From Listeria monocytogenes ATCC 19117 (GTDB lineage: Bacteria; Bacillota; Bacilli; Lactobacillales; Listeriaceae): a stretch of 64,000 nt of DNA. The translations under genes were made by a program, and so were the position numbers. The stretch lies in assembly GCF_000307025.1 (NCBI RefSeq), contig NC_018584.1, positions 1,364,001 through 1,428,000 on the forward strand, in the 5' to 3' direction. Positions 18,722 through 28,967 of the stretch are shown piece after piece. Position 1 is the stretch's first letter. The number at the start of each line of letters is the position of its first letter. The notes under the pieces were generated by a model. That model did not search any database. It was not told the DNA's origin and saw nothing but the letters and a program-made list of their open reading frames with translations.

Positions 18722-20413
18722 TTGCTTCAAGAAATGACAATTAAAAACTTTGCTATCATCGAATCGCTTTCTTTAACTTTTCAAGAAGGGATGACGGTAC
18801 TTACGGGGGAGACCGGCGCTGGTAAATCAATTATTATTGATGCGCTTGGTCTTCTTGTTGGCGGACGCGGGTCAGCTGATTTTATCCGTCATGGAGAAGA
18901 ACGTTTAGAACTTCAAGGGCTTTTTGCGCTAGCAGAGGATAACCTTGCTTGCCGAAATGCGTTAATTGAAAATGGGATAGATGCTTCGGATGATATGGTT
19001 GTACTAGAACGCAGCCTGTTTCGCTCGGGGAAAAATAGTTGCCGAATTAATGGCAAACTTGTAACTACCGTTCTCTTGCGTCAAATTGGCTCGAAATTAA
19101 TAGATATCCATAGTCAGCATGAACATCAGGAATTGATGAATGAGGAGTTTCATTTGTCATTACTTGATCGTTTCGCTTCTGACAAAATCAAGCCAGCACT
19201 AACCAAGTACCAAACTAATTTCAAAGAATATCAAACAATCGAGAAAGAGTGGCAAAATTGGACGAAAAATGAGCGGGAATTAGCGCAACGTCTGGATATG
19301 CTCCGTTTTCAACAACAGGAAATTGAAAATGCCAATTTGCAAGCTGGTGAAGAAGATCGCTTGTTAGAACAAAAAAATATCTTAGCCAATTTTGAAAAAC
19401 TTAACGAAAATTTACAAGGAGCTTATGCCGCGATTCAAGGTGAGCCTGGTGGGCTGGAATTTGTTGGAGAAGCAATGCGTCAAATGGAGGCAGCGGCGAG
19501 TATTCATACGGATTATAAAGCGGTTAGTGAGGCCATTTCTTCTAGTTACTATATGTTAGAAGATAGCATGAGCCAAATTAGGCAATCACTAGATCAGCTC
19601 GAATTCCAACCAGAAGAACTGAATCAAATTGAATCACGTTTGAATGATTTAAACCAATTAAAACGCAAATATGGTAAAACAATTGAAGATATCATTCAAT
19701 ACGAACAAGAAATAAGCAGCGAAATGGAAAAACTGACAGATAGTGAATCACATGTCGGGCATTTAGAGACCAAATTAGCAACACTTAAAGCAGAACTAAC
19801 AAAACAAGCAAATACACTAACGGAAATCCGTAAAAAAGCGGCTGTTACATTAGAAAAACAAATCAAACAAGAATTAAATCACTTATATATGGAGAAAGCC
19901 ATTTTTAGTGTACGCTTCGAAGCAAACAAAATGGAACTAACAGATTCAGGGCAAGATAGCGTCGTTTTCTATATGTCAACAAACCCGGGTGAACCTTTAA
20001 AACCATTAGCAAAAATCGCTTCTGGTGGAGAGTTATCTAGAATGATGTTAGCATTAAAAACCATTTTTTCTAGGCACCAAGGTATCACCTCGATTATTTT
20101 CGATGAAGTAGATACTGGTGTAAGTGGTCGCGTTGGTCAAGCGATTGCAGAAAAAATTTATGCTGTTTCAGTTGGCTCGCAAGTACTATGCATTAGTCAC
20201 TTACCTCAAGTTGCAGCAATGGCGAACCATCACTACTACATTACGAAAAAAGTCCAAAACAAACGGACAACAACTTCCGTTACAGTGCTTAAAGGGGAAG
20301 AGAAAGTAGAAGAAATCAGTCGAATGATTGCTGGAATAGAAGTCACCGAATTAACCAAACAACATGCAAAAGAAATGATTGAACAAGCGGAAAAAGTAAA
20401 ACAAACGTATTAA
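18722..20413 (+). CDS. recN: DNA repair protein RecN
   Basis: This 563-residue SMC-like ATPase is recruited early to double-strand breaks. The N-terminal head has Walker A GETGAGKS (29-36), the middle is a long coiled coil, and the C-terminal head carries the signature SGGELSRMMLALK and Walker B SIIFDEVDTGVSG. The start is TTG at 18722, with GGAGGTGA 6 nt upstream; an ATG at 18734 has worse spacing. It is 22 bp downstream of argR. Confidence 0.96.
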   Translation: MLQEMTIKNFAIIESLSLTFQEGMTVLTGETGAGKSIIIDALGLLVGGRGSADFIRHGEERLELQGLFALAEDNLACRNALIENGIDASDDMVVLERSLFRSGKNSCRINGKLVTTVLLRQIGSKLIDIHSQHEHQELMNEEFHLSLLDRFASDKIKPALTKYQTNFKEYQTIEKEWQNWTKNERELAQRLDMLRFQQQEIENANLQAGEEDRLLEQKNILANFEKLNENLQGAYAAIQGEPGGLEFVGEAMRQMEAAASIHTDYKAVSEAISSSYYMLEDSMSQIRQSLDQLEFQPEELNQIESRLNDLNQLKRKYGKTIEDIIQYEQEISSEMEKLTDSESHVGHLETKLATLKAELTKQANTLTEIRKKAAVTLEKQIKQELNHLYMEKAIFSVRFEANKMELTDSGQDSVVFYMSTNPGEPLKPLAKIASGGELSRMMLALKTIFSRHQGITSIIFDEVDTGVSGRVGQAIAEKIYAVSVGSQVLCISHLPQVAAMANHHYYITKKVQNKRTTTSVTVLKGEEKVEEISRMIAGIEVTELTKQHAKEMIEQAEKVKQTY

Positions 20414-20427
20414 AAAAACGAAATTGC

Positions 20428-20456
20428 TTGCATATCGAATAGTTTTTGCTTAAAAT
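20428..20456 (+). promoter_or_regulatory. Promoter of the ptb-buk-bkd operon
   Basis: TTGCAT and TAAAAT are spaced by 17 bp just after recN. I found no SigL (-24/-12) element and no bkdR gene here, in contrast to the Bacillus bkd operon, so SigA-type expression is likely. Confidence 0.7.
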
Positions 20457-20488
20457 GAATAAGGTAGAAAATTATTACCTGGTCATAA

Positions 20489-21409
<921 letters not shown>

Positions 21410-21545
21410 TGAAATAATGTGAATAGACGGACTTTAACAATCTGAATGCAAAGGCTTTTATTTGATTACAGCCTACGTGTTACAATAGTCCATGGGAAAA
21501 TGATAACCTACCGCATTTTTCACAATTAAATTTGGAGGAAAGCAA

Positions 21546-22613
21546 ATGTCTTTTGATGTTTTAACCATAAATCCTGGTTCCACGTCTACCAAACTCGCTG
21601 TTTACCAAGGCGATAAAGTACTTTTTGAAGAAACTGTCAGACATACAATGCAAGAACTAGCCGACTTTAATAACGTACAGGAACAATTTGATTTTAGGTG
21701 GCAAGTTCTACGTCGAGTGATGGATGCACATGGTTATGATGTAAAGAAATTACAAGCGGTAGTTGGAAGAGGGGGCTTACTTCGACCAGTTGCCGGCGGT
21801 ACATATATGGTTACAGAAAAAATGATAGATGATTTAAAAGAAAATAAATACGGAGAGCATGCCTCAAATTTAGGGGCACTGCTTGCAAAAAAATTAGCAG
21901 ATGAACTGACAATACCTAGTTTTATTGTGGATCCGGTTGTCGTGGATGAAATGCAGGAAATTGCAAGGATATCTGGCAATGCCTTCATTACTAGAAAAAG
22001 TATTTTTCATGCATTAAATCATAAAGCAGCAGGTCGGAAAATAGCCAAAGAGCTAGGAAAAGATTATGAAAAAATGAATTTTGTTATCGCGCATCTTGGC
22101 GGTGGAATTTCAGTTGCCGCTCATCGACAAGGAAAAGCGGTGGATGTGAATAATGCCTTAGATGGGGACGGCCCTTTTAGTCCGGAACGTTCTGGTTCTT
22201 TACCGATGAATGATTTTCTAGAAGCATGTTTTAGCGGTAAATGGACAAAACGCGAATTGCATGAACTGATTGTTGGTCGTGGTGGGATGATTTCATATTT
22301 AGGAACTAACAGCATGCTCGAGGTGGAAGCTAAAGTACAAGCAGGTGACGTGAAAGCTATCGAAGCTTTTGATGCAATGGCTTATCAAGTTAGCAAAGAA
22401 ATTGGCGCATGTTCCGTTGTATTGCAAGGTAAAGTTGACGCCATAATTTTAACTGGTGGCCTTGCTAGAAGTGAACTTTTTACAAACAAAATTATTGAGC
22501 AAACAAACTGGATAACCAGTGTGATTATAGAACCCGGAGAAGACGAATTAGAAGCATTAAATAGCGGTGTGCAACGTGTGCTCGCTGGTCTTGAGAAAGA
22601 AAAAGAGTACTAA
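21546..22613 (+). CDS. buk: Butyrate kinase (branched-chain acyl kinase)
   Basis: This 355-residue acetokinase-family enzyme makes acyl-phosphate from ATP and short-chain acid, or the reverse. Signatures are INPGSTSTKLAVY at the N-terminus, NHKAAGRKIA and HLGGGISVAAH. With Ptb it can turn external branched-chain carboxylic acids into CoA primers or yield ATP from them. A 136-bp gap from ptb contains no clear terminator. The SD is TTGGAGGAAAGC. Confidence 0.95.
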   Translation: MSFDVLTINPGSTSTKLAVYQGDKVLFEETVRHTMQELADFNNVQEQFDFRWQVLRRVMDAHGYDVKKLQAVVGRGGLLRPVAGGTYMVTEKMIDDLKENKYGEHASNLGALLAKKLADELTIPSFIVDPVVVDEMQEIARISGNAFITRKSIFHALNHKAAGRKIAKELGKDYEKMNFVIAHLGGGISVAAHRQGKAVDVNNALDGDGPFSPERSGSLPMNDFLEACFSGKWTKRELHELIVGRGGMISYLGTNSMLEVEAKVQAGDVKAIEAFDAMAYQVSKEIGACSVVLQGKVDAIILTGGLARSELFTNKIIEQTNWITSVIIEPGEDELEALNSGVQRVLAGLEKEKEY

Positions 22614-22627
22614 AAGGAGGAGATAAT

Positions 22628-24055
22628 GTGGCAACAGAATATGATGTCGTTATTCTTGGCGGAGGAACTGGCGGTTACGTCGCAGCAATTCAAGCAGCTA
22701 AGAATGGCCAGAAAGTAGCCGTCGTTGAAAAAGGGAAAGTTGGTGGAACGTGTCTTCATCGTGGATGTATTCCAACGAAAGCGTTATTACGTTCAGCGGA
22801 AGTTCTGCAAACAGTAAAAAAAGCAAGTGAATTTGGTATTTCTGTAGAAGGAACTGCCGGAATCAATTTTTTACAAGCACAAGAAAGAAAACAAGCAATC
22901 GTAGATCAATTAGAAAAAGGTATTCACCAATTATTTAAACAAGGGAAAATTGACTTGTTTGTTGGAACGGGAACTATTTTAGGACCATCTATTTTTTCAC
23001 CAACAGCTGGAACAGTTTCAGTCGAATTTGAAGATGGCTCTGAAAATGAAATGCTCATTCCTAAAAATTTAATTATCGCGACAGGCTCCAAACCGCGCAC
23101 ATTAAATGGTTTAAGCATTGATGAAGAAAATGTTTTATCATCTGACGGTGCGCTAAACCTAGAATCTTTACCAAAATCAATTATTATCGTTGGCGGTGGA
23201 GTTATCGGGATGGAATGGGCTTCGATGATGCATGATTTTGGCGTAGAAGTTACCGTGCTAGAATATGCAGATCGAATTTTGCCAACAGAAGATAAAGAAG
23301 TAGCTAAAGAATTAGCAAGACTTTATAAAAAGAAAAAATTAATCATGCATACATCTGCTGAAGTTCAAGCAGCTAGTTATAAAAAAACGGATACTGGTGT
23401 GGAAATTAAAGCAATTATTAAAGGCGAAGAGCAAACTTTCGCAGCAGACAAAATTCTCGTTTCTGTCGGTCGTTCAGCTAATACAGAAAATATCGGTTTG
23501 CAAAACACGGATATCGCGACCGAAAACGGTTTTATCCAAGTAAATGATTTTTATCAAACAAAAGAAAGCCATATCTACGCGATTGGTGATTGCATTCCAA
23601 CAATCCAACTTGCGCACGTTGCGATGGAAGAAGGAACGATTGCAGCCAACCATATTGCCGGAAAAGTGGCTGAAAAACTTGACTACGACTTAGTTCCTCG
23701 CTGTATTTATACTTCTACAGAAATCGCAAGTGTCGGTATTACAGAAGAACAAGCAAAAGAACGTGGTTATGAAGTGAAAAAAGGCAAATTTTTCTTCCGT
23801 GGTATCGGGAAAGCACTCGTTTACGGAGAGTCAGATGGCTTCATTAAAATTATTGCAGATAAAAAAACAGACGATATCCTAGGCGTTAGCATGATTGGAC
23901 CGCACGTAACGGACATGATTAGCGAAGCCGCTTTAGCACAAGTTTTAAATGCAACGCCGTGGGAAGTGGGTAACACCATTCACCCGCACCCAACTTTATC
24001 AGAAAGTTTTAGAGAAGCTGCCCTTGCTGTGGATGGCAATGCAATTCACGGTTAA
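22628..24055 (+). CDS. lpdV: Dihydrolipoyl dehydrogenase (E3) of branched-chain complex
   Basis: This 475-residue flavoprotein reoxidises the lipoyl groups of BkdB. It has the N-terminal FAD motif GGGTGGYVAAIQAA, the redox-active disulfide GGTCLHRGCIPTK, the NAD motif VGGGVIGMEWAS and the C-terminal active-site HPHPTLSE. The start is GTG at 22628 behind AAAGGAGGAGATAAT, 14 bp after buk. Its position in the bkd operon separates it from the pyruvate-dehydrogenase E3. Confidence 0.94.
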   Translation: MATEYDVVILGGGTGGYVAAIQAAKNGQKVAVVEKGKVGGTCLHRGCIPTKALLRSAEVLQTVKKASEFGISVEGTAGINFLQAQERKQAIVDQLEKGIHQLFKQGKIDLFVGTGTILGPSIFSPTAGTVSVEFEDGSENEMLIPKNLIIATGSKPRTLNGLSIDEENVLSSDGALNLESLPKSIIIVGGGVIGMEWASMMHDFGVEVTVLEYADRILPTEDKEVAKELARLYKKKKLIMHTSAEVQAASYKKTDTGVEIKAIIKGEEQTFAADKILVSVGRSANTENIGLQNTDIATENGFIQVNDFYQTKESHIYAIGDCIPTIQLAHVAMEEGTIAANHIAGKVAEKLDYDLVPRCIYTSTEIASVGITEEQAKERGYEVKKGKFFFRGIGKALVYGESDGFIKIIADKKTDDILGVSMIGPHVTDMISEAALAQVLNATPWEVGNTIHPHPTLSESFREAALAVDGNAIHG

Positions 24056-24079
24056 TACAGCTTTAAAGGAGGAACAAAA

Positions 24080-25075
24080 ATGACTTTAAAAGAAGCAGGT
24101 TTAACAGAAGATAAATTAATTAAAATGTATGAAACGATGCTAATGGCAAGAAGACTGGATGAACGTATGTGGTTGCTGAACCGTTCTGGGAAAATTCCTT
24201 TTACCATTTCTGGACAAGGACAAGAAACGGCACAAATTGGCGCTGCGTTTGCCTTTGATTTAGATAAAGATTATGCATTACCATATTACCGTGATTTAGC
24301 AGTGGTGTTAGCATTCGGGATGACAGCGAAAGATATTATGTTATCCGCGTTCGCTAAAGCGGAAGATCCAAACTCTGGCGGACGTCAAATGCCAGCTCAT
24401 TTTGGCCAAAAATCAAACCGAATCGTTACACAAAGTTCACCCGTAACAACCCAGTTCCCGCACGCAGCAGGAATTGGTCTTGCAGCAAAAATGGCTGGTG
24501 ACGAAATTGCGATTTATGCATCAACTGGGGAAGGATCTTCTAACCAAGGCGATTTCCACGAAGGAATCAACTTTGCATCTGTACATAAGTTGCCAGTTGT
24601 TTTCGTGATTCATAATAACCAATATGCTATTTCCGTTCCAGCATCGAAACAATATGCCGCAGAAAAACTATCTGACCGAGCAATTGGTTACGGCATCCCT
24701 GGTGAACGTGTGGATGGAACGAATATGGGAGAAGTATATGCGGCATTTAAACGTGCAGCAGATCGTGCAAGAAACGGCGAGGGACCTACTTTAATTGAGA
24801 CAGTCTCTTATCGCTTCACACCACACTCCTCCGATGATGACGATAGTAGTTATCGTTCCAGAGAAGAAGTAGATGAAGCAAAAGGAAAAGATCCACTGAA
24901 AATTTTCCAAGCAGAATTACTCGAAGAAGGTTACTTAACAGAAGAAAAAATCGCTGAAATCGAAAAAAGTATTGCGAAAGAAGTTAACGAAGCAACTGAT
25001 TACGCGGAAAGTGCAGCATACGCTGAACCAGAATCATCTTTACTATATGTATATGATGAAGAAGCGAATAGCTGA
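24080..25075 (+). CDS. bkdAA: Branched-chain 2-oxoacid dehydrogenase E1 alpha
   Basis: This 331-residue ThDP-dependent alpha subunit decarboxylates the 2-oxoacids of Val, Leu and Ile. The ThDP/Mg motif GEGSSNQGDFHEGINFASVHKLPVVFVIHNN is split over conserved blocks, and the phosphorylation-loop-like RFTPHSSDDDDSSYR is present. Substrates supply isobutyryl-, isovaleryl- and 2-methylbutyryl-CoA primers for iso and anteiso fatty acids, which dominate Listeria membranes and support growth in the cold. The SD is AAAGGAGGAAC. Confidence 0.96.
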   Translation: MTLKEAGLTEDKLIKMYETMLMARRLDERMWLLNRSGKIPFTISGQGQETAQIGAAFAFDLDKDYALPYYRDLAVVLAFGMTAKDIMLSAFAKAEDPNSGGRQMPAHFGQKSNRIVTQSSPVTTQFPHAAGIGLAAKMAGDEIAIYASTGEGSSNQGDFHEGINFASVHKLPVVFVIHNNQYAISVPASKQYAAEKLSDRAIGYGIPGERVDGTNMGEVYAAFKRAADRARNGEGPTLIETVSYRFTPHSSDDDDSSYRSREEVDEAKGKDPLKIFQAELLEEGYLTEEKIAEIEKSIAKEVNEATDYAESAAYAEPESSLLYVYDEEANS

Positions 25076-25091
25076 TTAGGAGGGAATTTGA

Positions 25092-26075
25092 ATGCCAATC
25101 ATTTCATATATTGATGCAATAACCATGGCGCTTAAAGAAGAAATGGAGCGCGATGATAAAGTATTTATTTTAGGAGAAGATGTTGGGAAAAAAGGTGGCG
25201 TATTTAAAGCGACTGCTGGCCTATATGACGAATTTGGTGAAGACCGAGTACTCGATACACCACTTGCTGAATCGGCTATTGCCGGAGTAGGAATTGGAGC
25301 GGCGATGTATGGCTATCGTCCAGTTGCAGAAATGCAATTTGCGGACTTTATTATGCCTGCTGTCAACCAAATTATTTCAGAAGCTTCCAGAATTCGCTAC
25401 CGTTCTAATAACGATTGGTCTTGTCCGATAGTTATTCGCGCACCTTTTGGCGGTGGGGTACACGGAGCACTTTACCATTCACAATCTGTTGAAAAAGTAT
25501 TCTTTGGACAACCAGGTTTGAAAATTGTTGTTCCATCCTCGCCATATGATGCGAAGGGACTTTTAAAAGCAGCGATTCGTGATAACGATCCAGTACTTTT
25601 CTTTGAGCATAAACGTGCCTATCGTTTGCTGAAAGGCGAAGTACCAGAAACAGATTATATCGTACCAATCGGCGAAGCAAATGTCGTTCGTGAGGGTGAT
25701 GATATTACAGTAATTACTTACGGACTTGCGGTTCAATTTGCCCAACAAGCAGCAGAACGTTTAGCAGCTGAGGGTGTGGAAGCCCACATTCTTGATTTAC
25801 GGACAATCTATCCACTAGACCAAGAAGCAATTATTGAAGCAACGAAAAAAACAGGTAAAGTACTTCTTGTAACAGAAGATAATAAGCAAGGAAGTATTAT
25901 TAGTGAAGTGGCAGCAATTATTTCGGAACATTGTCTATTCGATTTAGACGCTCCGATTGCAAGACTCGCAGGACCAGATACGCCAGCAATGCCTTTTGCT
26001 CCTACGATGGAAAAACACTTTATGATCAATCCAGATAAAGTGGCAGATGCAATGAAAGAATTAGCGGAATTTTAG
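25092..26075 (+). CDS. bkdAB: Branched-chain 2-oxoacid dehydrogenase E1 beta
   Basis: This 327-residue beta subunit of the E1 heterotetramer includes LGEDVGKKGGVFKAT, DTPLAESAIAGVGIGAAMYG and VIRAPFGGGVHGALYHSQSVE, all typical of transketolase-like E1 beta chains. It lies 16 bp after bkdAA with TAGGAGGG as SD. It carries the interface for the E2 core BkdB, encoded next. Confidence 0.96.
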   Translation: MPIISYIDAITMALKEEMERDDKVFILGEDVGKKGGVFKATAGLYDEFGEDRVLDTPLAESAIAGVGIGAAMYGYRPVAEMQFADFIMPAVNQIISEASRIRYRSNNDWSCPIVIRAPFGGGVHGALYHSQSVEKVFFGQPGLKIVVPSSPYDAKGLLKAAIRDNDPVLFFEHKRAYRLLKGEVPETDYIVPIGEANVVREGDDITVITYGLAVQFAQQAAERLAAEGVEAHILDLRTIYPLDQEAIIEATKKTGKVLLVTEDNKQGSIISEVAAIISEHCLFDLDAPIARLAGPDTPAMPFAPTMEKHFMINPDKVADAMKELAEF

Positions 26076-26105
26076 ACCCGTTTTAAAATAAAGGAGTGAA
26101 GACCT

Positions 26106-27356
26106 GTGGCAGTTGAAAAAATCACCATGCCCAAATTAGGGGAAAGTGTTACAGAAGGTACGATTAGTTCATGGTTAGTTAAACCAGGCGATACCGTCGA
26201 AAAATATGATGCTATCGCGGAAGTTTTAACAGATAAAGTAACAGCTGAAATTCCATCATCCTTTAGTGGCACTATCAAAGAAATTTTAGCCGAGGAAGAT
26301 GAAACTCTAGAAGTAGGCGAAGTTATTTGTACAATTGAAACAGCAGATGCAGGAAGTTCGGAACCTGTAGCTGAAGTAGAAGAAACAGAAACAAAAGCGC
26401 CAGAAAAACAAGAAACAAAACAAGTGAAACTAGCAGATGCACCAGCTAGTGGAAGATTTTCTCCAGCTGTACTGCGTATTGCAGGTGAAAACAATATTGA
26501 TTTATCAACTGTAGAAGGCACTGGTAAAGGTGGCCGAATTACAAGAAAAGATTTACTTCAAGTCATTGAAAATGGTCCAGTAGCGAAACGCGAGGAAATG
26601 AAGTCTGCTCCACAAGAAAAAGCAGCAATGCCAACTCCTCCTGTTCGTTCTGCAGCTGGTGATAAAGAAATACCAATCAATGGCGTAAGAAAAGCCATTG
26701 CTAAACATATGAGCGTGAGTAAACAAGAAATTCCGCATGCTTGGATGATGGTGGAAGTGGATGCTACTGGTCTTGTTCGCTATCGTAATGCAGTTAAAGA
26801 CAGCTTTAAAAAAGAAGAAGGTTATTCATTAACTTATTTCGCCTTTTTCATCAAAGCCGTTGCACAAGCATTGAAAGAATTCCCGCAACTTAACAGCACA
26901 TGGGCAGGCGATAAAATTATCGAGCACGCGAATATCAATATTTCGATTGCGATTGCAGCTGGTGATTTATTGTACGTTCCAGTTATTAAAAATGCGGACG
27001 AAAAATCTATTAAAGGCATTGCTCGCGAAATTAGCGAACTTGCTGGAAAAGCGCGTAATGGTAAACTAAGCCAAGCCGATATGGAAGGTGGGACTTTCAC
27101 TGTAAATAGTACTGGTTCATTTGGCTCTGTTCAATCAATGGGGATTATTAACCACCCTCAGGCCGCTATTCTTCAAGTGGAATCGATTGTTAAACGTCCT
27201 GTCATTATTGACGATATGATTGCCGTGCGAGATATGGTGAACCTATGTCTATCCATCGATCATCGTATTTTAGATGGCTTACTAGCAGGTAAATTCTTAC
27301 AAGCAATTAAAGCCAATGTCGAAAAGATTTCCAAAGAAAATACAGCATTGTATTAA
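26106..27356 (+). CDS. bkdB: Lipoamide acyltransferase (E2) of branched-chain complex
   Basis: This 416-residue E2 has one lipoyl domain (residues 1-78, lipoyl lysine in VLTDKVTAEI), a charged Glu/Lys-rich linker, a peripheral subunit-binding domain (SPAVLRIAGENNIDLSTVEGTGKGGRITRKDL) and a catalytic acyltransferase domain ending in the active-site SIDHRILDG. The start is GTG at 26106 behind AAAGGAGTGAAG. It is the last gene of the operon and is followed by a structured 3' region. Confidence 0.96.
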   Translation: MAVEKITMPKLGESVTEGTISSWLVKPGDTVEKYDAIAEVLTDKVTAEIPSSFSGTIKEILAEEDETLEVGEVICTIETADAGSSEPVAEVEETETKAPEKQETKQVKLADAPASGRFSPAVLRIAGENNIDLSTVEGTGKGGRITRKDLLQVIENGPVAKREEMKSAPQEKAAMPTPPVRSAAGDKEIPINGVRKAIAKHMSVSKQEIPHAWMMVEVDATGLVRYRNAVKDSFKKEEGYSLTYFAFFIKAVAQALKEFPQLNSTWAGDKIIEHANINISIAIAAGDLLYVPVIKNADEKSIKGIAREISELAGKARNGKLSQADMEGGTFTVNSTGSFGSVQSMGIINHPQAAILQVESIVKRPVIIDDMIAVRDMVNLCLSIDHRILDGLLAGKFLQAIKANVEKISKENTALY

Positions 27357-27366
27357 AAATGTTTTA

Positions 27367-27426
27367 ATCTAGGTTTAGCGGGTATTGTTTAGTACATCTA
27401 GATCCATACCCCTAAACTCCCTAGAT
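27367..27426 (+). other. Long imperfect hairpin in the bkdB 3' UTR
   Basis: ATCTAGG (27367-27373) pairs with CCTAGAT (27420-27426), TTTAG with CTAAA, and GGGTAT (27380-27385) with ATACCC (27406-27411), leaving a 20-nt loop. The loop holds another ATCTAGAT, so ACATCTAG (27394-27401) could alternatively pair with CTAGATGT (27421-27428). It precedes the true terminator. Confidence 0.6.
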
Positions 27427-27433
27427 GTCTTGG

Positions 27434-27463
27434 GTAGTACTTTCGGGTGCTGCTCTTTTTTTT
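27434..27463 (+). terminator. Terminator of the bkd operon
   Basis: GTAGTACT (27434-27441) pairs with GGTGCTGC (27446-27453) across a UUCG tetraloop, using G-U wobbles. A run of eight T follows at 27456-27463. Confidence 0.85.
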
Positions 27464-27473
27464 GAGAAAAAAT

Positions 27474-27500
27474 AAAAAAAGCCTGAACCAAATTGGCTCA
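27474..27500 (-). terminator. Terminator of prli42
   Basis: On the minus strand TGAGCCA pairs with TGGTTCA around a 3-nt loop (one G-U pair). GG-C and seven T follow. It converges with the bkd terminator. Confidence 0.8.
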
Positions 27501-27512
27501 GACGTCGGATAT

Positions 27513-27608
27513 TTATAAAAACATTAATACCCCGGTTAAAACACTGGATAATACAATCGCGATTAGCATTAAAATAACGACAACGCGAACTACTTTTTTA
27601 TTAGTCAT
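27513..27608 (-). CDS. prli42: Stressosome-associated membrane miniprotein Prli42
   Basis: This 31-residue ORF starts MTNKKVVRVVVILMLIAIV and ends GVLMFL. It has a short basic cytoplasmic N-terminus (KK, R) followed by one membrane helix. Length, sequence and the position between bkdB and an M20 peptidase gene match Prli42 of L. monocytogenes, reported to tether the stressosome to the membrane through RsbR and to be needed for SigB activation by oxidative stress. The SD AGAGGAG lies upstream of the ATG; it has its own promoter and terminator. It is easy to miss because of its length. Confidence 0.93.
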   Translation of the reverse strand: MTNKKVVRVVVILMLIAIVLSSVLTGVLMFL

Positions 27609-27649
27609 GCGGAAGAAAACTCCTCTCATAAAGCATTTCAGATATATAT

Positions 27650-27678
27650 ATCTTACTTATAATTAAAGTAAATTTCAA
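27650..27678 (-). promoter_or_regulatory. Promoter of prli42
   Basis: On the minus strand TTGAAA and TAAGAT are spaced by exactly 17 bp, about 45 nt upstream of the ATG. It overlaps the upstream region of the divergent M20 peptidase gene. Confidence 0.78.
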
Positions 27679-27725
27679 GTCATTTATTGATTTTTAAAGC
27701 AAATAGGAAGAATGTAGGTGGAAAA

Positions 27726-28823
27726 ATGATGATATCCAATGTAAAAAAATATTTTACCGAATTAATCCAAACTCCATCTGTCTCAGGGAAAGAAACAGCT
27801 ATTTTGACGTATATAAAAAAACATCTAGCAAAATTAAACATTGAATATAGTTTGGATGAAGATTATGGCTTAATTGCACGAATCCCCGCTACTAAAAAGA
27901 AATTTCCAACGATTTTTTTCTGTAGTCATGTGGATACGCATCCAAATGCGGCAACGCCAGTTTTCCAAATGGAGCAAGATGTATTTACGGTAGAGGAAGG
28001 CACTTCTTTAGGTGCGGATGATAAAGCAGCAGTAGCAGCTATGTTAGCGGCTATTGATTATTTTTGTGCAGAACGAACAGCTCATGGGGAGATTGAATTT
28101 ATTTTCACGACGAAAGAAGAACTCGGCATGATTGGAATGCGTTTATTTCCGGAAGAAAAAATTACGGCAGCTTATGGATACTGTTTAGATGCACCAGGTG
28201 AAGTCGGAAATTATCAATTACAAGCAAATACGTTAGTCGCATTAGAATTTACTATTGCAAGTTCTGAAGCTGCCCAAATGTCACCGATTTCTATAGCGAG
28301 AATGGCGTTACATGCCACGCGGCCAGGCAGAATTGACCGAGAAAACAAATGGGAAATTCAGTCGTTTTCTGGTGGAATAAATGATGAAAATCAACAAGAT
28401 GCCCAATTAGAAGTTCTTTTTACATCAGCAGCAAGTTTCCGTAAGGCGCTTTTGCATATCCAGACCATTAGAGAACGATTTGCGCAAACTTGCGAGAAAT
28501 ATGGTGCTCTTTTGACGCATGATACAAAATTAATTTATGAAGGGTACCGAATTCGCTCTAAGCATCCACTAATGAATATTTTTCAAAAAGCCGCAAAAAA
28601 ACAATCTTTAGAAACAAGAGAAATTTTTTTAGAAGGCGGAACAGATGCAAATGTGTTGAATGAAAAAGGTATTCCGACCATGCTCTTATCAGCAGGATAC
28701 GAAAATGCGCACACAGAAGAAGAAACAGTATCTGTTGAGCAGTTAGAAAAACTTACTCAACTCGTCATTGACTTAGCAGAATCCGCAAAAAACGAGAAAA
28801 TTCTTCTCAGAAAACTAAATTAG
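27726..28823 (+). CDS. M20 family metallopeptidase (peptidase T-like)
   Basis: This 365-residue zinc peptidase has metal-ligand segments [20 protein letters not shown] and [10 protein letters not shown], and a C-terminal [15 protein letters not shown]. It is similar to tripeptidase T and to the YqjE type of Bacillus; the substrate is unknown. I chose the ATG at 27726 behind TAGGTGG; a second ATG follows immediately. It is probably cytoplasmic, as no signal peptide is seen. Confidence 0.88.
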   Translation: MMISNVKKYFTELIQTPSVSGKETAILTYIKKHLAKLNIEYSLDEDYGLIARIPATKKKFPTIFFCSHVDTHPNAATPVFQMEQDVFTVEEGTSLGADDKAAVAAMLAAIDYFCAERTAHGEIEFIFTTKEELGMIGMRLFPEEKITAAYGYCLDAPGEVGNYQLQANTLVALEFTIASSEAAQMSPISIARMALHATRPGRIDRENKWEIQSFSGGINDENQQDAQLEVLFTSAASFRKALLHIQTIRERFAQTCEKYGALLTHDTKLIYEGYRIRSKHPLMNIFQKAAKKQSLETREIFLEGGTDANVLNEKGIPTMLLSAGYENAHTEEETVSVEQLEKLTQLVIDLAESAKNEKILLRKLN

Positions 28824-28855
28824 TGAAAAAAAGTCAAATAATTCGGATTGATTCA

Positions 28856-28884
28856 TTGTCCAAGAAGCAATTCTTTGATATAGT
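28856..28884 (+). promoter_or_regulatory. Promoter of gnd
   Basis: TTGTCC and TATAGT are spaced by 17 bp. The predicted leader to the gnd ATG is about 75 nt. Confidence 0.7.
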
Positions 28885-28967
28885 AAATGATGTTGATACT
28901 TTTATGTGTCATGTTGAAGTAAGACAGATTTTTCTGCCTTAATAAACCGGAAAGGAAGAAGTGCAAA

